A DNA stretch of 13,285 nt from contig CALFJA010000006.1 of NCBI GenBank assembly GCA_937877605.1, positions 1-13,285 of the forward strand, written 5' to 3'. Each line of letters starts with the position of its first letter. The stretch's first letter is position 1. A program made the position numbers and the translations under genes. This DNA is from an uncultured Prevotellaceae bacterium (GTDB taxonomy: Bacteria > Bacteroidota > Bacteroidia > Bacteroidales > Bacteroidaceae). Under the pieces are notes generated by a model that did no database searches, was not told where the DNA came from, and worked only from the letters and a program-made list of their open reading frames with translations. This document shows, piece by piece, positions 5,683-13,113 of the stretch.

Positions 5683-8091
5683 ATGAAAAAACAATCGACA
5701 AAATCAAGGAAAAGAAAACCAACGCTGGTTGAAGCAACAGGCTTGAACATGCTGACTGAAAGAACGGATTTTATCCTGGGCTTGCTCCTCTGTGGTGTTG
5801 GCATATATATAGCATTAGCCATCTTGTCATTCATCAATTCTGGGGCTGACGACCAAAGCCTGCTTTCTTCGTTGCGTCCGGGCGACTTCCTAAACACAGG
5901 ACATGAGTTTAAGAACTTGTGTGGTTCACTTGGAGCTATCAGTGCATATTTCCTTGCTTCGCGTGGCATAGGCATACCGTCACTCGTCGTACCGGTATTC
6001 ATGTTCATTGCCGGTTTTCGCCTTATGGGGGCATGGCGCCCTAACCTTCTGAAATGGTTCCTTGGACTCAGTGTGGGAAGTATCTGGGCATCGGTGTTTG
6101 CCTCTAAGTTCATTACCCCATTGTTCGACGGGCTCCATTTCAATACAGGAGGCGACCACGGTGCTTTCACGGTGTTCCACTTAGAGAATATTGTCGGAGA
6201 GCCTGGACTTGTCGGAATACTCCTCATAAGCGCCATTATATTTCTGGTGTTGTTGAGCCGTGAGACTATTCGGGTAATACGGATGGCACTGAATCCCATC
6301 AAGTATTTGACACAGAAAATCAAGTTTACCGTATCGGCCGGTAAAGAGGAAGGCTGTATGAAAAATGAGGAAGGAGATGTTGATGTGGTGCAGCCGGCTG
6401 TTGAGCCACAGCCCACCTTCGTAGACCTTACTAACAAGCCAGAAGATACAAAAAATGTTCCTGTCCCGGTAAAAGTTGATGATGGGGAGCATCTCATCAA
6501 GGTGGAAAAGGGTGCTGAGGAAGCAGAAGCCAACAGCAAGCGTGTGAATACAGAGGTGGACCTGAGCAAGCCAATTAACCCGCTCGAACCGTTCACCCGA
6601 TACAAATATCCTACCCTCGACCTACTCAAACAATACGACAACGGCGGTAAACCACAGATTGACTATGACGAGATAAAGTCGAACAACGCCCGCATCGTCG
6701 ATGTCCTCCACAGTTTCGGAGTGAGCATCAAGGAGATCAAGGCGACGGTAGGACCGACGGTAACCCTCTACGAGATTACCCCCGCCGAAGGTGTGCGCAT
6801 CAGCCGCATCCGGACACTGCAGGACGACATCGCTCTCTCATTGGCGGCATTGGGCATTCGAATCATTGCCCCCATACCAGGAAAGGGAACTATCGGCATT
6901 GAGGTGCCGAATAAGCGAGCACAGATTGTTTCCATGCATAGCATCCTGAACACACAGAAGTTCAAGTCCACCAAGATGGAACTGCCCCTCGCATTGGGAA
7001 AGACCATCACTAACGAACTCTTCATGCTCGACCTGGCTAAGATTCCACACCTCCTCGTAGCCGGTGCAACGGGTATGGGTAAATCGGTAGGCCTGAACTG
7101 CATTCTCACCTCCCTACTCTACAAAAAACATCCCAACGAACTTAAGATTGTCCTCATTGACCCCAAACAGGTGGAGTTCAGCATCTATGCACCCATCAAG
7201 GACCATTTCATGGCTGTGGTAGACCCAGACGAAGAACCCATCATCACCGACTCTCAGAAAGTAATCCGCACACTGAACAGCCTTTGCGTGTTGATGGACG
7301 ATCGCTACACATTGCTGCGTAAGGCCAATGTGAGGAATGTCAAGGAATATAACGAGAAATTCGTGAACCACAAACTGAACCCTAACGACGGGCACGAATA
7401 CATGCCATACATCGTTGTCATCATTGACGAGTTCGGCGATCTTATCATGACGGCCGGAAAGGAAATAGAACTCCCCATTGCACGCATAGCACAAAAGGCC
7501 AGGGCTGTCGGCATACACATGATTATAGCCACACAGCGTCCCACTACCAACATCATCACCGGTACCATCAAGGCAAACTTCCCAGGACGTATGGCATTCA
7601 AGGTAGCACAGGCAATAGACTCCCGTACCATCCTTGACCGCTCCGGTGCCGAGCAACTCATCGGTCGCGGCGACATGCTCATCCTCAAGGACGGTGTTCC
7701 AGAGCGCGTCCAGTGTGCATTTGTCGATACGCCGGAAGTACAGCGCATCAACGACTACATCTGCGAACAGTCGGGACCGCGCGAACCGCTACTTCTTCCG
7801 GAACCCAGAAACGAGGATGGCAGCGTGGCTGGAGCCGGCGGATCGGACATGGGCAACCTCGACCCGCTGTTTGAGGAGGCTGCCAAGATGATTATCATGG
7901 CGCAGCAGGGATCAACCAGTCTCATCCAACGCAAACTGCAGATTGGCTTCAACCGCGCCGGGCGCATCATGGACCAAATGGAATCGGCAGGCGTCGTAGG
8001 ATCATCGCAAGGCTCAAAACCAAGGGAAGTCCTCATCCAAGACCTCACCACCCTCGACGGGCTCATCCAACGCCTGAAAGGACAAGTGTAA
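5683..8091 (+). CDS. ftsK: DNA translocase FtsK/SpoIIIE
   Basis: FtsK anchors at the septum and pumps chromosomal DNA during division, coupling segregation to dimer resolution. The 802 residues are usual for Bacteroidetes. Four membrane segments lie in the first ~220 residues (for example FILGLLLCGVGIYIALAIL and GLVGILLISAIIFLVLL), followed by a short acidic and proline-containing linker to about 300. The alpha domain follows (VGPTVTLYEITPAEGVRISRI). The RecA-like motor has Walker A GATGMGKS at 461-468 and Walker B VVIIDEF with D582-E583. The DNA-reading gamma winged helix is at about 726-802 (QGSTSLIQRKLQIGFNRAGRI). The start MKKQSTKSRKRK fits the promoter. It leads the lolA operon, with a 20-bp gap. 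Confidence 0.95.
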   Translation: MKKQSTKSRKRKPTLVEATGLNMLTERTDFILGLLLCGVGIYIALAILSFINSGADDQSLLSSLRPGDFLNTGHEFKNLCGSLGAISAYFLASRGIGIPSLVVPVFMFIAGFRLMGAWRPNLLKWFLGLSVGSIWASVFASKFITPLFDGLHFNTGGDHGAFTVFHLENIVGEPGLVGILLISAIIFLVLLSRETIRVIRMALNPIKYLTQKIKFTVSAGKEEGCMKNEEGDVDVVQPAVEPQPTFVDLTNKPEDTKNVPVPVKVDDGEHLIKVEKGAEEAEANSKRVNTEVDLSKPINPLEPFTRYKYPTLDLLKQYDNGGKPQIDYDEIKSNNARIVDVLHSFGVSIKEIKATVGPTVTLYEITPAEGVRISRIRTLQDDIALSLAALGIRIIAPIPGKGTIGIEVPNKRAQIVSMHSILNTQKFKSTKMELPLALGKTITNELFMLDLAKIPHLLVAGATGMGKSVGLNCILTSLLYKKHPNELKIVLIDPKQVEFSIYAPIKDHFMAVVDPDEEPIITDSQKVIRTLNSLCVLMDDRYTLLRKANVRNVKEYNEKFVNHKLNPNDGHEYMPYIVVIIDEFGDLIMTAGKEIELPIARIAQKARAVGIHMIIATQRPTTNIITGTIKANFPGRMAFKVAQAIDSRTILDRSGAEQLIGRGDMLILKDGVPERVQCAFVDTPEVQRINDYICEQSGPREPLLLPEPRNEDGSVAGAGGSDMGNLDPLFEEAAKMIIMAQQGSTSLIQRKLQIGFNRAGRIMDQMESAGVVGSSQGSKPREVLIQDLTTLDGLIQRLKGQV

Positions 8092-8111
8092 TGATTGCAT
8101 AACGAATAGGA

Positions 8112-8711
8112 ATGAAAAGAATTATATTATCACTCATCGCCATTTGTTGCACCGTCGGACTTTATGCACAAAAGCCTGCCACGCAGCAGATTCTGGACAA
8201 AACGGCAAAGAAAGTAGCCAGTGGATGCACTGCCAGATTCACCTTCACCAGCCAGCAAGCCGGGCAACTGAAGGGGAACATCGCACTGAAAGGAAGCAAG
8301 TTCCGCACACAACTGGATAACATGACCGTCTGGTTCGACGGAAAGACCCAATGGACCTATATGAAAGAAACCGACGAAGTGAACATCTCCGTGCCTAATG
8401 CGACACAGAAGGCACAGATTAATCCATACACTTTCCTTCAGCTCTATAAGAAAGGATACAAATATACCCACCAGGTGAAGGGCGGCAATTATATTGTAAA
8501 GCTCACGGCCGAAAACAAGGAATCGCCCTTTACCGACATCCTTATCACCATACGCAAGGCAGACCTTGTGCCGACGGACATAAAGTTCCAGTATGGAGGC
8601 AAGCAAAACCACATCACCATCAATCAGTTCAAGCAACAGAAACTGAACGACGGAACTTTTGTCTTTAACCAAAAACAATATCCCTCCGCGGAAATTGTTG
8701 ACTTAAGGTAA
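8112..8711 (+). CDS. lolA: LolA-like outer-membrane lipoprotein carrier protein
   Basis: The 199-residue protein begins with a signal peptide (MKRIILSLIAICCTVGLYA, cleavage likely after residue 19) and has no lipobox cysteine at the cleavage point, as expected for a soluble periplasmic carrier. The body is the beta-rich LolA fold with 'FTSQQAGQLKGNIALKGSKFR', 'MTVWFDGKTQWTY' and 'INPYTFLQLYKKGY'. LolA carries lipoproteins from the inner membrane to the outer membrane. The gene follows ftsK, an arrangement common in Bacteroidetes. Family assignment is firm; whether it is the main LolA of the cell cannot be read from one window. Confidence 0.88.
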   Translation: MKRIILSLIAICCTVGLYAQKPATQQILDKTAKKVASGCTARFTFTSQQAGQLKGNIALKGSKFRTQLDNMTVWFDGKTQWTYMKETDEVNISVPNATQKAQINPYTFLQLYKKGYKYTHQVKGGNYIVKLTAENKESPFTDILITIRKADLVPTDIKFQYGGKQNHITINQFKQQKLNDGTFVFNQKQYPSAEIVDLR

Positions 8712-8717
8712 TGAAAC

Positions 8718-10226
8718 ATGAATCGTTATCAACTATTCAAGCAACTGCGCAAGCACAGGAAACTGGCAGAAAAACGCGCCATGAACTTCAGCCAGAACAA
8801 GTCGGCAAAATGGATTGTCGGATTCCTTTCTGCATTCATGATACTCTACCTGATGTTCTTTGCCATCATATTTGCAACCGTGGCAAACAGCTCCAACAGC
8901 ATCACATCACTGGAATTCATGTTCGGACTGGCACCGTTCATTCTCATAGTCGACTTCCTGCTGAGGTTTTCCGTACAGCAGACACCATCCCAACTGGTTA
9001 AACCATACATCATGTTGCCAATCGGGCGCTACACCTGTTCCGACATCTTTGTACTCACATCGATGCTAAACACCAGCAACCTCATATGGATGGCCATGCT
9101 CGTCCCCTATGCCTTCATGGCCATTCTCTTCAGTTTCGGCATATATTCCACACTACTCTTCCTCCTGACATGCTACCTCCTCATTGTCGCCAACAGTCAG
9201 TGGTACCTCATTTGCAGGACAAAAATCATCGACAGCCAATGCTGGTGGGCACTCCCCATCATCGTCTATGCGCTGATCTTCTCACCATTCTACCTCGGAA
9301 ACAACGCCGGCAGTTCCAAATTCTTCAACTTCTACGGACACCCGGGAACACTCATTGAGGAGCATTCACTGCTTCCACTATTCGCAGCAGCGGCCATCGT
9401 GCTCCTACTCTTCACCATCAATCGACGATTGCAATACGCACACATTCGCACCGAACTGATCGGACATGCTGCGCAGACACTACATCACACCACACAATTA
9501 AAAGCACTCGACAAATATGGCGAGGTGGGAGAATACCTCAAACTGGAGATAAAGTCCATAATGCGGAACAAAAATCCCAAGAAATCATTCATCGCCTCAA
9601 CCGTGGTAGTGCTCATTTTTAGCATGCTTATCTCCTTTACCGACATTTATTCCGGAAAGTTCATGGGAAACTTCTGGTGCATCTACAACTATGTCATCTA
9701 CGGAGCAACCATGCTCTCAAGAATCATGTGCAACGAAGGAAACTACATCGACGCGCTCATGGTCAGAAAGGAAAACCTCCTGACGCTCTTGAGAGCAAAA
9801 TACATCTTCTTCACACTACTGCTCTTACTCCCATTCCTCCTCATGCTTCCCACCGTCATCTTCGGAGAATGGACACTACTCATGCTTGTTGCCTATGCCG
9901 TCTTCACCGCCGGATTCCAGTATTTCATTCTTTTCCAACTCGCCGCCTACAACAAGCAGACCATACCCCTCAACACAAAATTCCTCGCCAAAGGAAGCAT
10001 AGAAAACAATTACTTCCAGATCCTTGTACAACTCGTCGCATTTTTCTTCCCCCTACTCGCCATTTCCATCCTACAGACATGCCTGAACGACACACTCGCC
10101 TACATCACAATGCTCATCATCGGAATCGCATTCGTCGCAACACACAAGGTATGGATCAAGAACATCTATAAGCGAATGATGCGCAAAAGATATGAAAACA
10201 TGGCGGCGTTTAGGGCATCAAGATAG
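8718..10226 (+). CDS. Multi-pass membrane protein, DUF5687-like putative ABC permease
   Basis: The 502-residue protein has a charged N-terminus (LFKQLRKHRKLAEKRAMNF) and about 11-12 hydrophobic segments, for example WIVGFLSAFMILYLMFFAII near 33, FMFGLAPFILIVDFLL near 75, IFFTLLLLLPFLLMLPTVIF near 358 and FFFPLLAISILQTC near 438. A soluble loop of about 50 residues lies in the middle. I assign it from memory to the Bacteroidetes DUF5687 family, thought to be the membrane half of ABC exporters. The usual adjacent ATP-binding gene is missing: lolA ends 6 bp upstream and uvrA begins 3 bp downstream. ATG 8718 is chosen; an out-of-frame ATG overlaps the lolA stop at 8711. Function and cargo are unknown. 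Confidence 0.7.
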   Translation: MNRYQLFKQLRKHRKLAEKRAMNFSQNKSAKWIVGFLSAFMILYLMFFAIIFATVANSSNSITSLEFMFGLAPFILIVDFLLRFSVQQTPSQLVKPYIMLPIGRYTCSDIFVLTSMLNTSNLIWMAMLVPYAFMAILFSFGIYSTLLFLLTCYLLIVANSQWYLICRTKIIDSQCWWALPIIVYALIFSPFYLGNNAGSSKFFNFYGHPGTLIEEHSLLPLFAAAAIVLLLFTINRRLQYAHIRTELIGHAAQTLHHTTQLKALDKYGEVGEYLKLEIKSIMRNKNPKKSFIASTVVVLIFSMLISFTDIYSGKFMGNFWCIYNYVIYGATMLSRIMCNEGNYIDALMVRKENLLTLLRAKYIFFTLLLLLPFLLMLPTVIFGEWTLLMLVAYAVFTAGFQYFILFQLAAYNKQTIPLNTKFLAKGSIENNYFQILVQLVAFFFPLLAISILQTCLNDTLAYITMLIIGIAFVATHKVWIKNIYKRMMRKRYENMAAFRASR

Positions 10227-10229
10227 ACA

Positions 10230-13070
10230 ATGAAGAAATACATTGAACTCAAAGGCGTAAGGGTCAACAACCTCCAGAACATTGACCTGAAGATACCCCG
10301 CAACGAACTCATCGTCATTGCAGGGCTCAGCGGAAGCGGCAAGTCTTCACTTGCCTTCGACACTCTCTATGCCGAAGGGCAACGCCGATATGTCGAATCA
10401 CTTTCCACCTACGCACGACAGTTCATGGGACGCATGCAGAAACCCCAATGTGACTACATCAAAGGACTTCCACCTGCCATTGCCATTCAGCAGAAAGTCA
10501 TTTCACAGAATCCACGCTCCACCGTTGGAACCGCCTCAGAGATATACCATTACCTGCGATTGCTTTTTGCACGCATCGGAAAGACCATCTCCCCCATTTC
10601 CGGACAGGAAGTGAAGAAACACACCATTCAGGAAATCGTCGACGCCACCTTCAACTTCCCAGAAGGCACACCATTACTCGTACTCGCACCCATACAACTC
10701 AATCAAGAGAACGCCGAAAAAACGCTACAAGCACTCACCAGCCAAGGATTCAGCAGACTCTGGAACGGAAACAGCATCATTCCCATACAAGACTACCACC
10801 TCACAACCTCCCACCTTCCACCTTCCACACTCTTCCTCGTCATCGACCGACTCAAGGTCGACCCTTCCAAAGACACCATCTCCCGACTCACCGATTCCAT
10901 CGAAACCGCCCTTTACGAAGGACACAACAAATGCTCGCTTTGCTTCATGCCTGCCGCCATCAGATACGATTTCTCAACAGCATTCGAGGCAGATGGCATC
11001 ACTTTCGAGCAACCCACCGAACACCTATTCTCCTTCAACTCGCCCATCGGAGCCTGTCCAACCTGCGAAGGCTTCGGAAACATCATCGGAATCGACGAGC
11101 GACTCGTCATTCCAAACACCACACTCAGCGTCTACGACGGATGCGTACAATGCTGGCACGGAGAAAAAATGGGCAACTGGAAAACAGAATTCTGTAGAAG
11201 GGCTAAACACGACAACTTCCCCATATTCACACCCTACAACCAACTCTCTCAAGAAGATCGACATTGGCTATGGCATGGACTCCCTTCCGAAGCAAACCTT
11301 CCACTCACCCAACAAGTCTCCATCGATGCCTTCTTCCAGATGCTCAAGGACAACCAGTACAAAATACAATACCGCGTCCTGCTCAGCCGATACCGGGGGA
11401 AAACCACCTGCCCACAATGCAAAGGAACACGACTCAAGCCCCAAGCCAACTTCGTACATATCGCACAAAAGAACATCTCACAGCTCGTAGACATGCCCAT
11501 TTCCGAACTCTACGACTGGTTCGCCAACTTACAACTCACACAAACCGAACAAAACATCGCCAGGAGACTGCTCACCGAAATAACCAATCGGCTCAAGTAC
11601 CTCATTGATGTCGGGTTACCATACCTCACACTCAACCGCACCTCCAACACACTCTCCGGAGGGGAAGCACAGCGCGTAAACCTCACCACCGCCATCGGAA
11701 GCTCACTCGTCGGTGCACTCTATATCCTCGACGAACCCACCATCGGACTACACACCAGCGACACACAAAAACTCATACAAGTACTCCGACAACTTAAAAA
11801 CGCAGGAAATACCGTCATCGTCGTCGAACACGACAAAGACATCATCGCAGCAGCAGACTATCTCATCGATGTCGGACCACAAGCAGGAACAAAAGGAGGA
11901 GAAATCGTCTATGCCGGACCCATCAAAAACATAACAGCACAACTCCTCAAAAAATACTCCAAAAGCCACACACTCAGATACCTCGCTGGCAAAGACCCCA
12001 TACCACAACCGCACGCAAAGCGCGCATGGAACCAAACCATACAACTCAAGGGTGCGCGCATGAACAACCTCAAAGGCATCGATGTCACCATACCACTCAA
12101 TGCACTCACCGTCGTACACGGACCCAGCGGAAGCGGAAAGTCCACACTCATCATAGATACCCTCGCCAGCGCACTCAAACGCAGACTCGGAATCCCCGCC
12201 CAACAACCAGGAGAATACAACGCACTGCAAGGTGACATCGACACCCTACAACAAGTCATCATCGTCGACCAGCAACCCATCGGCAAATCCGCAAGATCCA
12301 ATCCTGCCACCTACACACACGCCTTCGACCACATACGACAACTCTTCGCACAACAACCACTCGCAAAACAGCTCAATCTCACACCACAACACTTCTCCTT
12401 CAATGCCGAAGGAGGCAGGTGCGAACATTGTCAGGGAGCCGGCAACTTGACCATCCCCATGCAGTTCATGGCCGATGTGGAAATCATCTGCCCGCAATGC
12501 CACGGAACAAGATTCAAGAGCGACATCCTTCAAGTGCGGTACCATGCGAAAAACATACACGATGTGCTACACATGACCATAGAAGAAGCCATCCAATTCT
12601 TCGGACAACACTCGCTACGCGCTTGCCACAGGCAAGAACCAGAAGACTCGCTACTGCGCTTCGCTTGCGAAGAAAACATCGTCCGACGACTCCAACCACT
12701 CGTGCAGGTAGGACTCTCCTACCTACAACTCGGACAGGCCGCATCCACACTCTCCGGAGGAGAAAACCAAAGACTAAAACTCGCCACATACCTCATAACC
12801 TCACAACCTCATAACCTCCCACCTCATACACTCTTCATCTTCGACGAACCAACAACAGGACTACACCATCACGACCTACCACCACTCCTCAACGCCTTCA
12901 ATGCACTCATACAACAAGGACACACCGTCATCGTCATCGAACACAACCAAGACATCATCAACGCAGCCGACTACCTCATACAACTCGGACCACAAGCAGG
13001 ACGAAAAGGAGGACAACTCATCTACCAAGGACCACTCGCTACGCGCTTGCCACAAGCAAGAAACCACTAA
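10230..13070 (+). CDS. uvrA: Excinuclease ABC subunit A, with repeat-encoded insertions
   Basis: UvrA is the damage-sensing ABC ATPase of nucleotide excision repair; it loads UvrB on DNA. The 946 residues show Walker A GLSGSGKSS (K38), a UvrB-binding region (about 140-235), zinc motif cysteines CSLC and CPTC, signature LSGGEAQRVNL, Walker B ILDEPTIGLH, a second Walker A GPSGSGKSTL, the C-terminal zinc finger CEHC...CPQC, and a second half-site LSGGENQRLKLA and FDEPTTGLH. The UvrB-binding region argues against the short UvrA2 class. Residues 794-814 are an extra segment compared with E. coli UvrA and are encoded by two palindromic repeats. The last 11 residues (LATRLPQARNH) are encoded by a third, and replace the usual '...RFLKPML'-like tail. 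It could be one of two UvrA paralogues in this genome. Confidence 0.9.
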   Translation: MKKYIELKGVRVNNLQNIDLKIPRNELIVIAGLSGSGKSSLAFDTLYAEGQRRYVESLSTYARQFMGRMQKPQCDYIKGLPPAIAIQQKVISQNPRSTVGTASEIYHYLRLLFARIGKTISPISGQEVKKHTIQEIVDATFNFPEGTPLLVLAPIQLNQENAEKTLQALTSQGFSRLWNGNSIIPIQDYHLTTSHLPPSTLFLVIDRLKVDPSKDTISRLTDSIETALYEGHNKCSLCFMPAAIRYDFSTAFEADGITFEQPTEHLFSFNSPIGACPTCEGFGNIIGIDERLVIPNTTLSVYDGCVQCWHGEKMGNWKTEFCRRAKHDNFPIFTPYNQLSQEDRHWLWHGLPSEANLPLTQQVSIDAFFQMLKDNQYKIQYRVLLSRYRGKTTCPQCKGTRLKPQANFVHIAQKNISQLVDMPISELYDWFANLQLTQTEQNIARRLLTEITNRLKYLIDVGLPYLTLNRTSNTLSGGEAQRVNLTTAIGSSLVGALYILDEPTIGLHTSDTQKLIQVLRQLKNAGNTVIVVEHDKDIIAAADYLIDVGPQAGTKGGEIVYAGPIKNITAQLLKKYSKSHTLRYLAGKDPIPQPHAKRAWNQTIQLKGARMNNLKGIDVTIPLNALTVVHGPSGSGKSTLIIDTLASALKRRLGIPAQQPGEYNALQGDIDTLQQVIIVDQQPIGKSARSNPATYTHAFDHIRQLFAQQPLAKQLNLTPQHFSFNAEGGRCEHCQGAGNLTIPMQFMADVEIICPQCHGTRFKSDILQVRYHAKNIHDVLHMTIEEAIQFFGQHSLRACHRQEPEDSLLRFACEENIVRRLQPLVQVGLSYLQLGQAASTLSGGENQRLKLATYLITSQPHNLPPHTLFIFDEPTTGLHHHDLPPLLNAFNALIQQGHTVIVIEHNQDIINAADYLIQLGPQAGRKGGQLIYQGPLATRLPQARNH
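10799..10831 (+). repeat. C/A-rich short tandem repeat in uvrA, first site
   Basis: The run reads CCTCACAA, CCTCCCA, CCTTCCA, CCTTCCA and then CACTCTTC. It encodes the loop LTTSHLPPSTLF before the IDRL segment of the UvrB-binding region, a position where UvrA proteins vary in length. Its first 18 bases match the unit pattern of the second site at 12807-12824. Confidence 0.55.
12610..12672 (+). repeat. Two tandem palindromic elements inside uvrA
   Basis: Copy A (12610-12636) reads ACTCGCTACGCG and then hairpin arms CTTGCC and GGCAAG around ACA. Copy B (12646-12672) reads ACTCGCTACTGCG and then arms CTTCGC and GCGAAG around TT. The copies start 36 bp apart and the pair spans 63 bp, exactly 21 codons, so the frame is kept. 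The encoded stretch runs from about H794 to E814 (SLRACHRQE then SLLRFACEE). It falls between the 'EEAIQFF' helix and 'RRLQPLVQVGL', where E. coli UvrA has only about seven residues against 27 here. Confidence 0.75.
12791..12832 (+). repeat. C/A-rich short tandem repeat in uvrA, second site
   Basis: Octamer units CCTCATAA, CCTCACAA, CCTCATAA are followed by CCTCCCA and CCTCATACA. They encode ITSQPHNLPPH, the variable linker between the second ABC signature and Walker B (TLFIFDEPTTG). The unit is shared with the first site at 10799, and both are followed by ACACTCTTC. Confidence 0.65.
13034..13060 (+). repeat. Palindromic element forming the uvrA 3' end
   Basis: This copy reads ACTCGCTACGCGCTTGCC followed by ACAAGCAAG; CTTGC and GCAAG pair around CACAA. 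It differs from copy A at 12610-12636 by a single base. Here it is read in another frame (LATRLPQAR) and ten bases later the gene ends at TAA 13068-13070. Confidence 0.75.
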
Positions 13071-13092
13071 ACCACCAAACGACCAAACCACC
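13066..13092 (+). repeat. A/C-rich repeat AAACCACCAAACGAC, copy 1
   Basis: AAACCACCAAACGAC at 13069-13083 is identical to 13247-13261. The wider 27-bp stretch differs from 13244-13270 at only three positions. This copy overlaps the uvrA stop codon and fills most of the 43-bp gap before the glycosyltransferase. Confidence 0.65.
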
Positions 13093-13113
13093 TTCCTCCT
13101 TTCCCATTCCACC

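Noticed and set aside
5679..6641. 320-codon minus-strand open frame opposite ftsK
   Set aside because: It mirrors the membrane and linker part of ftsK and is rich in S, R and P as expected of an antisense frame.
7300..7325. Sequence similar to the palindromic element head in ftsK (TCGCTACACATTGCTGCG)
   Set aside because: The match is short, has no hairpin, and encodes ordinary FtsK motor residues DRYTLLRKA.
7114..7751. Two minus-strand open frames opposite the FtsK motor domain
   Set aside because: They are shadows of a conserved coding region with no own promoter or family.
9086..10171. Plus-strand open frames with many H, R and P residues inside the membrane-protein gene
   Set aside because: They are out-of-frame readings of C-rich codons of the real gene.
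10560..10620. Apparent loss of a zinc motif near residue 120 of UvrA (SPISGQ)
   Set aside because: E. coli UvrA also lacks a zinc pair here; the real zinc cysteines (CSLC, CPTC, CEHC, CPQC) are present.
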